A DNA stretch of 64,000 bases from Bathymodiolus brooksi (GCA_963680875.1 OY804577.1:102807906-102871905), one strand, 5' to 3'. Counted from the stretch's first letter, positions 1-12,090 are shown. Notes: generated by a model from the sequence alone, not told the origin. Program-made: numbers and translations.

Positions 1-120
1 GTCGAGTGCACCCGTTTTTGTAATTTACAAAGCCGGGCTCGAACCCACGCCGTATTGGTGATAGGCTTATACGAGTTCTTAGGTAATCCAACTACCTAAC
101 TCACTGAGCAACCCGGACCC
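1..120 (-). mobile_element. SINE head, family A2 (cut by window edge)
   Basis: Read on the minus strand this is a tRNA-like head: an A-box-like 'tggctca...gag' stretch and a B-box 'ggttcgagcccgg'. It closely matches positions 29893-30014, which belong to a more complete copy with the same orientation. Only the head lies in the window; the tail would be to the left. It is a SINE promoter region, not a tRNA gene, because no acceptor stem closes. Confidence 0.7.
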
Positions 121-3089
121 TTCTTTTTATTGATATAGTGACCAGAATAATATATAACAAATAGAAAATGCACAAGTTATTACAACATGAACAGATTATG
201 GTGAAAAAAATGTATGTCATTTTCATTGAACTTTGCCAATGCCAAATAATATCTAGATATGAGAGTTTAACAAGTATTCAAAAACATTGATAAGATGGCA
301 ACATTCACTTGCTGGATTGTAAACACACATCTATTAATATTCCTTTTATTTTCATTATTTTGAACAAATCATGTATATTCAACAACTGTACAAACTATGT
401 ACAATTCTAATAAAAATAGGAATATTAAATGTGTGCATGAATCTGATCATGGGTATAGCACTACCTATGACTAAAATATGTTATTCTTTTATTTATTTCC
501 TGGAAATATTATTTAAATGCCTTTATATCATAGTGTACACTAAAAATCAGTGAATCTATAAATGGCAATCATGGAAAATTTAAAAAAAATTGCAGTACAT
601 GTAATTTAATATTTTTCCCAAAAAACTTGCTGAAAATCAGACCGGAAATGTTACATCATGATTCATGTAGTGCAATATTTACATCAAGATGTACAGGGCG
701 CCCACTACTTTGAAATCAGAGGGAGAAGTGACTTCTCTTTCAGGTGCTGACAAAAGAGAAGTGAGAGACAACAGGGAGAAGTGGTGAGAGTACAGGGAGA
801 AGTCAAAATATTTCTCTAATTGTACCACTTTTCACATTCACGGGGCATTATCTTGGCATTCGTATTTATTTAAAAAATGTGATAAAATACATAATTTTAT
901 GCATAATGTTCAAATTTTATTAAAATTAATGCCTTAATAAAGATGTAATAAAGAAAATACGAATTTGGGCCCAGGTTTTTGGAACCGGACCCGGGCTACC
1001 ACTTTTACTAACCACCGTCCTTTTCAATAGTATAAAAACAATTTTTCAATAGTATAAAAACAATTTATTTCAATTACTTGCCTTGGTACTGGTAATATTT
1101 GGCAAAAAAAAGACACCAGTTATGAACAGAAGCCAGAAGAAATTAAATTTTCAGTTATTTCATGGTCAGTAGAGAAAAAACCTGATTAGTGATAGCTCTG
1201 TCCTTGTGGGGGGAAAAAACTGAATATTTAGCAAACTTGTAATTAGCATGAAAATTTTGTGTTTGGAGAACTTCTATTTTTTAGTTTATATTAATATAAT
1301 GTATTTAAACATTATATGTCCTATGATCAGATTCGTGCACTTGTGCATCACAGTGCAAAAATTCCCAATTCCCAACGGTGGGCTTTTGGACATAAATTTT
1401 TTTGAAAAGGAGTGATCACACAAAAAACAGTTTAAAAAAGTCAATTGAAAATGAGCGATCACACAAAAAACAATGCAAAATAGATAAATTATCATCTATA
1501 TAATTAACATAAATGTAACTCATTGCTAAATTTATGTACTCTCTATATATTTCAAACATCTCTTTTCGATAAATCTCATGTTGACTGACAAATGTCCAAT
1601 TGGAGATAATCGGTTCATTAATCAAACATGACTTTGACTCTTTGTAAATAAATTGTATGAAAGGTGACCTTTTTGACAGCCTTATAAAAGGGAAAAAACT
1701 CGCTTTAAAATGTATAATTTTAGAATCAGCTTTGAATATATGCAAATGGTCTATAAACTGATAATTGCTTCAGTGCAAACCTTCTGAAATGCTCAAGAAC
1801 GAATCGACGTGACAGAAGACACAAGATTGAGAACTGTCAAGTTCGAAATTGTAAACAACGCAAATAAAGTGAATTTTGCTTTTATGTATTGACAACATTT
1901 ATTTTTTTATAAAGTCAATATCACAAACTGTTTAACCTGGTTCATTTATTCTGTATCTACATTTGTTTTACCTGGAGGGAGATAAAAATGCATAATGTTA
2001 AGTTATTTCCCATTCACTGGAATCCATATTGTTTAAAAATGGCGGAGGTAAATCACGACTTTCGACTATTTATACTTCCGCAACAATAAACGATGTTTAT
2101 TAGGATTGCAAATCTATTCGAGTCACTTTATTATGCGTTAGTTACATTAAGTCATATGTTTAAATTTAGAATTTGTCAAAAAGGTAGTTACTTTCGCTGC
2201 AAAAGTATTCATACTTATTCCTGATCGCGCATCAATTCTTGTTGCTGGGTAACATCAAACAGGCAGTGCTTGATTCACTACCATGAGGTATTCTGGTAGT
2301 GGTACATGTTCAATCTAGTAAGAAAATGCTCTATAGATAAGAACATGATTTTCACAAATTTCTGGATTTTAGAATATTGGTATATTAGATATTCGTTCAC
2401 CTTTGAATCAAAGATTATAACTCACAGATTCCAAACTGTATCATTTTTTTTCATTTTTGCATTTTCTTATTTTCCCTACTTACCAGAGACTCCATTGAGC
2501 TTGCACATGGTTTTCTACTTGCATTTGAATTCTAGATATTATAAAAAAAAAAAAATCGGAACATATGCTAAGCAAATAAAAATAAAAATTTCAGCTTAAA
2601 ATTTACATATTTTTGCAATTGTAAGAAATTTTCTATTTCAGTAATGGCAGCCATCTTGAATAAATGGCAATCATAGAGCTGTTCTGTGAGTAATATACTA
2701 TTCCTAGGACTCTGTCGCATATAAATTCAAAAGTTGACTAATCAAAGGTCATATCAGCCCAATTTGGTTTAGTGGTTTCAGAGAAGAAGATTTTAATGTG
2801 ATCTTAGTTTTATCAAAAATAAGTCTAATTTTATAATCATCGGTTTAAATATGATGAATAGAAATTAGCACCGAGGAAATCGAAAGATATGTTGAACTAC
2901 TTTGCTTATTTTGATCTAAAATAAGGCTGTTGTTTATTTGAAGAAAACAAAATATTTTTTAGTTATGACAGCCATCTTGGATGGAGAGTAATGACGTTGG
3001 ACACATTTTTTAAAATGCTCATTACCATGCAGCTGCAGTTTAATTCTAGCTAATTGTGACATAAATAAAGCTGCTATTGTCAGTTCTTA
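121..3089. other. AT-rich stretch without a recognisable gene
   Basis: No reading frame here has coding character or a domain I recognise. It holds short direct duplications ('caatagtataaaaacaattt' twice near 1025-1070) and, near 2755-2800, a fragment of the 'tggtttcagagaagaagat' repeat also seen at 7620-7700. It ends in an (AT)n microsatellite at about 3090-3120. Confidence 0.5.
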
Positions 3090-3120
<31 letters not shown>

Positions 3121-3124
<4 letters not shown>

Positions 3125-3298
3125 AAATCTGCCCCCGTAGTCACTTCTATTAAGCAGTCACCTGCATTTAAAGGCCACATTTTTCTTGTCCTGTCATAGA
3201 AAATTTCATATGAATTGAACCTCTTTTAGGAGGTCATCTGTCTTATAAGGTCTCTTTTTCTTTACCTCAAAGGTGACCTCTTAATACAGGTTTGACTG
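3121..3298. mobile_element. TA-flanked MITE, 'CAGTCAAAC' family, copy 1
   Basis: The ends are inverted ('agtcaaatctg' against 'caggtttgact') and TA follows on the right; the left end abuts the (AT)n microsatellite. The interior matches the copy at 32320-32498 almost throughout, including 'catatgaattgaacctctttta'-like sequence. TA flanks and short inverted ends point to a Tc1/mariner-type non-autonomous element. No coding sequence. Confidence 0.65.
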
Positions 3299-3934
3299 TA
3301 TTTTAGTAATAGAGGCCATTTTGGATGGAAAACAGTGCTGGCAGACATGCCACTAAAATTGAACACCAGAGTTCACCCAGGTTTTTTTACATGTATTAGT
3401 GGGGTTCATTTTGTCAAATTACATGTCTTCACGTTTTTGATTCTGTGTTGTGATGAACGCTACGATTTCCGCTAAAAACAATGTTCTGTTCATCTTTACT
3501 CCCATTTGTTTTGTCGGGAGGTCATGTTTTAATAATGTTATTTTCTTATTTATGTATACTGGTGTCCAACATAATTTCCATGTCAGATGATGTTTGTGTC
3601 ATTTAACAGTAATATGATAGGTGTCACATGTGGAGCAGGAACTGAAAACCCTTTCGGAGCACCCAAGTTCACCCCCGGTTTGAAGTGAGGTCTTTGTTAC
3701 TTGATCTTTAGATTTCTGTGTACTGTTTTGTAGTGCATTGTTTGTTCTTTTGTCCTTTTTCATATGGCCATTGTATTATATCCGGATTGTCCCTTTTTTA
3801 ACATACCTTCTTATACTTTGTACCCAGTGATTGTTAAATGATATATATATCTGATTCTGCATAAGCAGCCTGGAAACATGACACTCACAAACAACTAAGC
3901 AGGACTCGGAACATGTAGGAAAGCACTGTGAAGG

Positions 3935-4030
3935 TTGTTGTTGATTGATTGTTTGATGGTGTTTAACGCCAATTTCAACAGTATTTCAGTTATATCTTGG
4001 CGGTCAATTTTATTGGTGGAGGATATGTAA
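3935..4030 (-). mobile_element. SINE 3' tail fragment
   Basis: Contains 'ggtgtttaacgccaatttcaacagtatttcag', the minus-strand 3' tail of family A SINEs, next to a (gatt)n stretch. The tRNA-like head is missing, so it is a fragment. Confidence 0.6.
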
Positions 4031-4140
4031 GACATAATTTTTTCCGGTGGAAAGAATTCAATATTGAATTTTATGCTACAGTAAATATTTTATAATAAAA
4101 TACTTTCCATTGTTATATAAAAAAAAAAGTAACCTAGTGT

Positions 4141-4386
4141 ACAATAAACAGGTACATAATATTATTTCCGACGCTAATTATTAAATCATGAGACGCATCT
4201 GTAATATCATTTCCGACGATTAATGATAAATCACCTGAACCATCAAATGAGATAATCCGGATAATATTTTATGCCAAGGTATGTAATATTATGTCCGAAG
4301 CTGATTATTAAATCACGAGACGCATCTATAATATTATTTCCGACGCTCATTATAAATCACCCGATCCATCAAATGAGCTAATCCGG
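4141..4386. repeat. Short tandem repeat that hosts the Ginger-like insertion
   Basis: Two degenerate units of about 120 bp carry 'ttatttccgacgct', 'aaatcac' and 'catcaaatgag.taatccgg'. The second unit stops at 'aatccgg' and resumes at 5808 as 'ccgataatattt', which matches the uninterrupted first unit ('aatccggataatatttt' near 4256). This gives an internal empty site for the 4387-5807 element. Confidence 0.7.
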
Positions 4387-4652
4387 TGTATCAGGCTAGA
4401 ACGTCCGACCGCCAGATTGTCCGCACGGACATAATTGCCTAGACAGTATCATCCGAGCCGGACGATACAGCCTAGGAAATCTGTTCCGACCCTAAGCAAT
4501 TTTGTCCGGCTTTTGTTTCATGGAATCAAAAGAGTTCAGATGCAAATTAGGGTTAAATTTCCTTACAATCGCCACAAGACACAATATTCGGTGAACACTT
4601 CTTAAAGGATATAGTATATATTGAACGAATCTGTTGAGTAAATTTGGCAAAC

Positions 4653-4875
4653 ATGGAAGAGAGCGTTTATAACGCACTTCTGAAGTATGCAATAGACAAT
4701 TATCAAGAAGGGCTGACTGAAAACGAAAAGCGGAAAATAAGAAGACAGGCAAAGCAATTTGTAGCAAAAGACAATCTTCTATATTTTACCAATTCGGATG
4801 GAGAGACAAGACGGTTTGTAAGGGAAACAGAAAAGCACAGGATTCTTCGAGCTTGTCACTCAGATTCCACAGCAG
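4653..4875 (+). pseudogene. Ginger-like transposase N-terminal exon (H2C2 region)
   Basis: Starting at the ATG at 4653 the exon encodes about 74 residues. It has a helical N-terminus (MEESVYNALLKYAI), then a basic stretch ENEKRKIRRQAKQF and a beta-rich KDNLLYF segment. It ends in ILRACHSDSTAG, the first half of the H-x-C zinc-binding region that precedes integrase cores in Ginger, KRBA2-like and LTR integrases. It stops in phase 1 at a strong donor (CAG|GTGAGT at 4876). The expected next exons (rest of H2C2, DDE core) are missing from the element, so no functional transposase can be made. Confidence 0.6.
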
Positions 4876-5186
4876 GTGAGTTGAAATTTCCGCAGATATT
4901 CAGACATTTTTTTTATTATTCGCATATTACATTAAACATACTCAATAAATAAATATATATACAATGTATGTACATGCATATGTATACACAATGAGAAGTA
5001 ATCTACGTCATATAATGCATTTCTAAATGTTCGCTAAGGTCTTGGTACACATGTATCTACCAATGAATTTCTTGAGAAAAGGACGGGACCTATATAACAA
5101 GCTTTACTTTATTAATTTGCAACTATGTATCTGCAAAACAAGTATGCTTATCTTTTCATTATTAATTGCTTATATATATTTTTTAG

Positions 5187-5367
5187 TAAGGATGAAAGTA
5201 GATGATGTTGATGGTGCATACAACTGTCCCATATCTGTCAACAACCATCGGTAAAGGAAGTCATAGGTTATGACAGATGCATGGAATGGTTCCATTTACA
5301 ATGCTTGGAGATCCAAGAAGAACTGTCCAACGCAAACACTTGGTTTTGTTGCATTTGCAGGAAATAA
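5187..5367 (+). pseudogene. PHD-finger terminal exon, copy 1
   Basis: It follows an acceptor (ttttttag|ta) in the same phase 1 as the upstream H2C2 exon. It reads MKVDDVDGAYNCPI in one frame, then shifts by 2 nt to a second frame with GYDRCMEWFHLQC and, near the stop, WFCCICRK. Together these give the C-x2-C...C-x2-C...H-x2-C...C-x2-C ligand order of a PHD finger. The frame break sits at 'ccatatctgtcaac', consistent with a 2-nt insertion. PHD fingers bind histone tails; in Ginger elements they are thought to guide targeting. The break makes this copy non-coding. Confidence 0.55.
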
Positions 5368-5395
5368 ATAAACTTTACAATAAAATATTTTTTAG

Positions 5396-5576
5396 TAAGG
5401 ATGAAAGTAGATGATGTTGATGGTGCATACAACTGTCCCATATCTGTCAACAACCATCGGTAAAGGAAGTCATAGGTTATGACAGATGCATGGAATGGTT
5501 CCATTTACAATGCTTGGAGATCCAAGAAGAACTGTCCAACGCAAACACTTGGTTTTGTTGCATTTGCAGGAAATAA
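5396..5576 (+). pseudogene. PHD-finger terminal exon, copy 2 (tandem duplicate)
   Basis: This is a near-identical direct copy of 5187-5367, offset by 209 bp, with the same 2-nt frame break and the same stop context. The shared break means the mutation came before the duplication. The duplicated unit includes the acceptor and the downstream 'aactttacaata' sequence. Confidence 0.6.
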
Positions 5577-6218
5577 AATAAACTTTACAATAATTTTTTG
5601 TTTCCTTGTGTAAATATAGTACAAAATACATAGTATTTGTCATAAATTTGTTTTGTATTTTTAGCGTACATTTTGTGATAACAGACGGACCATATTGCCT
5701 GGACCCGGACTATTCCACCTAGTCTCAAATGTTCGACCGGGCGATTCAGCCTAGGCAATATGGTCCGGTCAGACAATCTGGCGGGATGGACAATATTGCC
5801 TGCTACACCGATAATATTTCATACTAAGGTTGTAATATTATTTCCGACGCTGATTAATAAATCACCTGACCCATCCGGAAAATATTTTATAAATAAAATT
5901 TACAGGTAAATATATACGGAAAATATATTATAGTCAGAACAGTCTATTTAAATGACACATTGAGTAATCTTCAAACTCAAAGTGGGCAAACAAATTATCA
6001 GTTGTAAACTAGTAATTATAAATTTGCAGATCCAATTTGTTTGTTTGATTTGCAAGTATCACCACAGTTTATTAGTGAAGAAGATAATGAAACGGAGAGT
6101 GAAAATGAAATGTTGTGTACTCCTAAACCAAAGTAACAAAAGAAAGTCTTATGAATATTATTAAAACATTGTAATTGTAATTAGGAGATAACTGTATTGT
6201 ATTTGAAAATTTCACGGT

Positions 6219-6316
6219 ATCAATTGGAGATTTGATGGTCGCAAATTGAGTTTACTGGCGACGCATCGGCGGAGCCAGTAAATGGATATTTGCGACCATG
6301 AAATCGACAATTGATG
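6219..6316. repeat. Imperfect inverted repeat
   Basis: The arms 'gatttgatggtcgcaaat' and 'atttgcgaccatgaaatc' pair around an inner stem 'tttactggc / gccagtaaa' with loop 'gacgcatcggcgga'. Looks like a small foldback element; no target duplication is visible. Confidence 0.55.
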
Positions 6317-6720
6317 CCGGTAATCGGCTAAAATTCTAAAAAATATTTCATGATATTTCAACCGTGAAATTGATATCGTGAAAATTACAACATTGTCCAA
6401 TCACAAACCAGGAATATTAAACAACTACATTATAATGATTTATATATTTATTTAAAAAATACTGCAGTAATAAAGAAGTATTTCACTAGTATTAAGAACA
6501 TATTTCTTTGTAGCAATTTTATTAATTAATTGAGAAAATTAGTAACTTATAAAATCCTGATCCTAAATCAGATTATTTCTTCTATAATATTTTTTTCCGG
6601 TTGAAAAGTTATAATGTGCATTATTATACTTCGTGTAAGTTTCTGTAGTGATATTTGGTACTGTAATATTGTGGCATATTACCTGGACAATTAGACACTC
6701 AGTATAATAATGATATTGAT

Positions 6721-6843
6721 GTGGTCTTGTCCAGGTAATATGCCAAAATATTACCCAGGTCTGAGAGACATATTACCCTTCGGTCGGCCAATATATCTCT
6801 CAGACCTGGGTAATATTTTGCCATATTACCTGGACAAGACCAC
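6721..6843. repeat. Long near-perfect palindrome (foldback element)
   Basis: The arms begin 'gtggtcttgtccaggtaat' and end in the complement. About 50 bp of stem continues through 'attacccaggtctgagaga' to a centre near 'cccttcggtcggcc'. A further copy of an arm fragment ('ggcatattacctggacaa') sits just upstream at 6672. No gene. Confidence 0.75.
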
Positions 6844-6858
6844 ATTACTATATAAATG

Positions 6859-6962
6859 TTATCCACGGATATATTTTGATATTAAATTTCTTCCACTTCA
6901 TCTGGAAAATATATAATAGCATTGGAAGAAATTTAATATTGAAATATTGTCCAAGGATAATA
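6859..6962. repeat. Second inverted repeat adjoining the palindrome
   Basis: 'tattaaatttcttcca' and 'tggaagaaatttaata' form the inner stem, with outer partners 'tatccacgga' and 'tccaaggata'. It directly follows the 6721-6843 palindrome and may be part of the same composite. Confidence 0.5.
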
Positions 6963-7020
6963 TTTTATATTAAAAATAATCCTCCGGAAATAATATTATG
7001 GAGGATAAAATAAAATGTTA

Positions 7021-7340
7021 CAGAAACAGGAGGATCCGGAGAAAAACACTGACCTGTCAAAAGTCACTGACAAACTTTATCACATAATGGTGGTGATAGG
7101 CACTGACTGCATAGGTAGTTGTAAATATGAAATTGTAAATAGTTTTAACCACAAAATTTATTTCTGTTGGCACCACTTGTAAATATGTTATAAATTGACT
7201 GAATTTATTATTATTTCTTATTCCCACCATGCGCAACAGCTAGTGATCATCCAGTGGATGGATAGCTGTATACCGAAAGAAGGAGAAGAAGAGAAAACAA
7301 TCCAATTACCATACGATCACGGCCATGACGGGCTCCCACT
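7021..7340 (-). mobile_element. SINE family A, interrupted fragment
   Basis: 7021-7125 matches the middle of family A ('aagtcactgacaaactttatcacataatg', 'ggtgataggcactgac'). The matching end of the tRNA-like head ('caattaccatacgatcacggcc') appears only at about 7303-7330. The roughly 170 bp between them is unrelated, so the SINE has been split by an insertion. Confidence 0.5.
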
Positions 7341-7429
7341 GAGAAGGTAGGATTTCTGGATTGGACCCCACGGTCAAACAATAACACGCTTATTGACACC
7401 TTTGGATCTCTTGTTTACTTCCAATAAAC

Positions 7430-7779
7430 AAAGAAAGATGTGAACTTTGTAGAGGACTATTCAATAATCATTCCTACCAAGTTAGGTTCCAACTGGTCCA
7501 TTAAAAACAGACAACACTCTTTTTGACATCTTTGGGCATCTTGTTTCTTTTGTGTATTCTGATCAACAACAAAAAAACACACACAAACAAAATGTTTTAG
7601 AAGATCAGCCAATGAACAGTACAACCAAATTTGGTTCCAATTGACATAGTGGTTTCAGAGAAGAAGATTAATTTGAAAAATTTATGGATGACGACACGGA
7701 CAACCACGTCAATGACAGATGCCAAGTGATGACAATACCTCACATGACCCTTTCGATCAGGCCAAGGTAAGCTAAAAAG
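7430..7779 (-). mobile_element. Relic of a HINE/Helitron-like family
   Basis: On the minus strand it starts with 'cttttagc'-type sequence (rc of 'gctaaaaag' at 7771) and contains 'ctctgaaaccact...aattggaaccaaatttggtt', the same landmarks as the element at 37121-39801. Diverged and without a clear 3' hairpin. A smaller piece of the same terminus lies at about 8858-8947. Confidence 0.4.
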
Positions 7780-9190
7780 TTAATAAAACACTGTCAAATG
7801 TATGATACCAACAGGACATTATCAACATTTGTACCAAACCAGGGATAAGTGTGAAATGATGGCTCAAATAATATTAGTATTTTTCAAATTAAAGAAACTG
7901 TGTTTTATCTGATTCTGTAACAATAATAAAGATTTTTTATAGTCGGTTGTAATTTACTATACATATGGTACAATGTCAATTTTTGCTTGCATGAATATTC
8001 AGTAATTTTTGACCCCATGTCCATAATTAGACACTTATAATAATGCCATTAGCTAAGGCTGCCAACTAATTCTATCTTAATGATGCATCTGTTTTGTAGA
8101 AATAATACTCTTGATTGACCAAAAGTTAGCACCCTTAAGTTATTAGCCTATACTCCTGTAGAATCATTTACTGGTATATAAAAAAAATGTGAAAGAGGAT
8201 TGTCAAAGATTGTAAAGTGAGTGGCAACTTTGCAAAGCATGCACTTGGCACTGTGTTTTTTGTAAGTTCAATTTCTGCGTAAAGAGTATGCAAATGAAAA
8301 AAACAAACCACTTTTAAATGCATAGGTAGAGAATTCAGTTTTAGAAGACTACCAAGCTGAATGGAGGAGGAAAGCCTGGACAGTTATAATTAGTGGACCA
8401 ATGAAACCCCCCAGACATTGGGTAGGTGTCCGATACACTTAACACTTGAGGTGGGTATCAGCGTGTCAACACACATCAGTGGTGTTAGACTTGTGGTCAG
8501 AAGGCAATCATCTTAACTACTTGCCCATCCAGATATTGTTTCATTAATCTTCAATATATAAGCCCCCCAACATGTCACATTTGCTAAATCAGAAAAAATT
8601 TGCTAAAATGCGGGAGACAAAAACCTGGATTATATGTTAAAGAACTCCGAATTATGCTCCTTCAGTTCAATTTCGGGCAATTTCTGTCTTAAAATAAAGC
8701 ATGTTTTCACATATTTACAATTTTCCATGTTCTATTTATAGTAGCATTGGGTATGTTGTTTGGTTGGAAGGGTAATCAAATATAATTTTATAAGTAGAAA
8801 CCCTAAGGATGCTTCAGGTTAACTTTGACCTCATGGCTTACAAGGAAAAGATTTTTGAAAAAGTTTACAAAGATGGACGAAAACAATAGATACCAAGTGA
8901 TGGGAAAACCTCTCATCGCCTTTGGCCAATTAATCAGCTAAAAACAAACTGTTCTATACAAATATTTATTATTCTTTTGTTAGAAAAATAGAAATGGATA
9001 AATTTTCAATACAAAACAAAACATATAAAAAAAACCATACAACGCAATTATTAACATCACAGCAAAAAATGCAAATAAGCAAAAAAAATATTTTAAAAAT
9101 GCATATGAAATAAAAATCTTTCTCATCCATCACAGTTAGAAAAACAAATAAATTATGCAATTATTAATTACATATATAGATTCTCCTTCA
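7780..9190. other. AT-rich stretch without a recognisable gene
   Basis: No coding frame of interest. The only recognisable item is a short HINE-type terminus near 8858-8947 ('caagtgatgggaaaacctctcatcgcc...cagctaaaaac'). Confidence 0.45.
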
Positions 9191-9198
9191 GTTGCCCA

Positions 9199-9279
9199 TG
9201 GGTTACGATATTTCTACACTCAAGAGAGTTAAATTCAAAATTAATTTAACTCTCGAGAGTGGAGAAATATCGTAACCCA
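9199..9279. repeat. Palindromic foldback
   Basis: 'tgggttacgatatttct' pairs with its complement at 9263-9279, and the stem continues through 'actc.agagagttaaatt' to a short centre. Downstream, 'tctcccattatt' at about 9291 and 'aataatgggaga' at about 9434 form another inverted pair, suggesting nested remnants. Confidence 0.65.
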
Positions 9280-9597
9280 CATTTTTGTTTCTCCCATTAT
9301 TTAACACGTACTTCATTTCAAAATCCGATTCAATTACCGATTTGACAACATGCGGGGAAAGGCACGAGATATTTTAATCCTCTAGAGGATTACAGATTTT
9401 TCCACCACTGGTTCAGCGGGGTTAAAACGCCGTAATAATGGGAGAAAACATATTATCTATCACAGCAAAAAATACACATCAGTAAATAAAATATAGCAAA
9501 TACATGCATGAAAATTTGGCGTAGTATAAAGTAAAAATCATTCTCATTTATCAGTTAGAAGAACAAATAAATTATGTAATTAAATACCATAATGTCT

Positions 9598-9943
9598 CAA
9601 TCGTAACTACTCGGCCATTCTCGCTACCCTACAAATAACCTTGTACGTAGACAGTAGAAATTCTTCTTAAATTGTTTGCCGGACGTTAAGCTAAGTTAAG
9701 CCGCACAAAAATATAGTCCGTGAAAATCCAATATGGAAGACATACTAAGTAATATCTAATCATGCAAAACTAATTAAAACTTTAACCTTTATCCATGAAA
9801 ATAATTGAAATATAGAAAATTGTTTAAAATATAACTTTATCAAACTTTCATGTAACTGACATGTGAAAAGTAGTGCGATTTATACGCCTAATGCATACAA
9901 GGTTATTTGTAGGGTAGCGAGAATGGCAGAGTAGTTACGATTG
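9598..9943. mobile_element. Mutator-like MITE, copy 1, with 10-bp TSD
   Basis: Terminal inverted repeats of about 47 bp begin CAATCGTAACTACTCGGCC and run through 'attctcgctaccctacaaataacct'. The element is flanked by a perfect 10-bp direct repeat CATAATGTCT (9588-9597 and 9944-9953). Long inverted ends with a 9-11 bp duplication are characteristic of the Mutator superfamily. The 346-bp interior is non-coding. Related copies are at 16974-17088 and, as a solo end, 55893-55927. Confidence 0.8.
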
Positions 9944-10146
9944 CATAATGTCTATTACAAAAAAAAAATGCATACATTGTGTAAGACTGTAAGTAAAAAA
10001 ATAAAACAAACAAATGTATGAAAATATTGGCGTAGTGTAAAATCATTGATCTAAAATATTGATGAATTTTCAAAGAGACAACAAAAATATTGCCAAGTCA
10101 ATAGTAACTTGATTTGTATATATCAAATAAATTTTTTTATATAAAA

Positions 10147-11460
10147 CTAGATGTGTCGGAACGACACGAATGTCCCCGCCGTGAATATTAATGAGGCTTG
10201 CAAATGTTTCACCCTTTTTTAATTCCCTCAGTAATAGGCTAAGAATAACAAACTATTGTTTAAGATCTGTATCCTCAAGCCTCCTTAAATTCACAAGATT
10301 TATTCAAGGAAATAATATTGCCTGAACAAATCTTGATATGATCAGGAATCTACAACACTTGCATATGAATAAGAAGTCCTATACCTATAAAATATTACCT
10401 TTTAATAGTCATTGACAACTAAATATTTGGCCAAATTTCAAAGCCCAACTGCTGTAAGTTGGCCAAAAATTATTCAACTGGAATGAATTTCAAAGTTGAT
10501 CTGTAACTTATGACTATACACTCTCATACCAAAAATCAAGTCAATATCTCAAATCATAGTGAAATAAAGTGGTGACAACTAAATATTTGGCCAAATTTCA
10601 AAGTTCAAGGGCCATAACTTGGCCAAAAATCATTGGACTGGAATGAAATGTAAACTTGATCTGTAACTCATCATTATACACTCATATACCAAACATCAAG
10701 TCAATATCTCCAAGCATAGCGAAAAAAAGTGGTGACAACTAAATATTTGGCCAAATTTCAAAGCCCAACGGCTGTAAGTTGGCCAAAAATCATTCAACCG
10801 GAACGAATTTAAAATTTAATCGGTAACTTATGATTATACACTCTCATGCCAAAAATAAAGTCAATATCTCCAAGCATAGCGAAAAAAAAGTGGTGACAAC
10901 TAAATATTTGGCCAAATTTCAAAGTCCAAGGGCCATAACTCGGCCAAAAATCATTGGACCAGAACGAAATGTAAACTTGATCTGTAACTCTGTAACTCAT
11001 CATTATACACTCATATACCAAACATCAAGTCAATATCTCCAAGCATAACGAAAAAAAGTGGTGACAACTAAATATTTGGCCAAATTTCAAAGCCCAACGG
11101 CTGTAAGTTGACCAAAAATCATTGGACCGGAACGAATTTCAAAGTTGATCTGTAACTTATGAGTATACACTCTCATACCAAAAATCAAGTTAATATCTCC
11201 AAGCATAGCTAAATAAAAGTGGTGACAACTAAATATTTGGCCAGATTTCAAAGTCCAAGGGCCATAACTCGTCTAAAAAACATTGGACCGGAACGAAACG
11301 TAAACTTGATCTGTAACTTATCATTATACACCCACATACCGAATATCAAGTCAATATCTCAAAGCATTGCGAAAAAAAGTGGTCGCAACTGTTTTATTTC
11401 CTGAATTGTGGACATGGGTAACACTGTATGACTCTGCCACTTAGTGGCGGGGACATAAAA
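10147..11460 (-). mobile_element. HINE/Helitron-like element with internal 160-bp satellite
   Basis: Read on the minus strand it starts TTTTATGTCCCCGCC and ends GGCGGGGACATTCG, then a hairpin (gtgtcgttccgacac), then CTAG followed by T. Hairpin plus CTAG and subterminal inverted repeats (ATGTCCCCGCC/GGCGGGGACAT) are the marks of Helentron-associated HINE elements. The centre holds about six units of roughly 160 bp ('gtggtgacaactaaatatttggcc') that alternate between a 'gcccaacggctgtaagttgg' and a 'tccaagggccataactcgg' type, i.e. a dimeric higher-order array. No coding sequence. Confidence 0.6.
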
Positions 11461-11714
11461 ATATTCAGCAGAATTTTGGTAGATTGGACTCTGATCATGA
11501 AAATACATAGGTATGTATATACAAAAGTATATACAGTATATAATAGATATACACACTGCTGTAAGATTTTAAAACTGTTACTCATAACCAGAATACTATT
11601 TCAAATAAAACAAATCAGGACACATGACAAGACAACAACAAGTCAACCATTTTTGGTACCTTTGGCTTCTTGTATGGAAACAGGCAGGCCTCAAATCAAT
11701 CTGAACCTTTATTC

Positions 11715-11790
11715 TCTGGTTTATGGTGCTTAATGCCACTTTCAACAATATATTAGTTATATTGTGGCGGTTTTTTTCTCTGTAAAGGAT
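11715..11790 (-). mobile_element. SINE 3' tail fragment
   Basis: 'tttatggtgcttaatgccactttcaacaatatattag' plus 'attgtggcgg' is the family A tail. The head is missing. Confidence 0.55.
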
Positions 11791-12090
11791 CAAAATACAG
11801 AAAGAAACATCAACTAAAGATTTTAAAATATTGTGAAAAAATCGTGCTCTACAGACAGAAAATAACGATGAAGAGACACACCCATCCTATAATGCCAACA
11901 ATTATATGTAATGTTACCCATTTCTGCAGGAAATTCCTGTAAACATATATCTGTGTTATCTCATGGGTGTTGAAAACTCCAGTGTAAAAACACAGTAAAT
12001 CATTTTCTATAACAAATCCTTGATCTGTTTTTAAAAGTTTTTCCATTGTGAAATTAATTGCTCTGACATTTCAGTTAGTTAATCATGTGT

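Larger units (their letters stand above)
4387..5807 (+). mobile_element. Ginger-like DNA transposon, internally deleted
   Basis: The ends are inverted: left TGTATCAGGC, right rc TGTAGCAGGC, with a second conserved block 'ccgccagattgtc' some 25-30 bp inside each end. The flanks are CCGG (4383-4386) and CCGA (5808-5811), which fits a 4-bp target duplication with one change. Inside are one exon with an integrase-type H2C2 zinc-binding region and two tandem copies of a PHD-finger exon. Ginger transposons are known for TGT-initial ends, 4-bp duplications, an integrase-like core and, in some, PHD fingers. The catalytic core between the two parts is absent, so this copy is non-autonomous. Confidence 0.6.
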
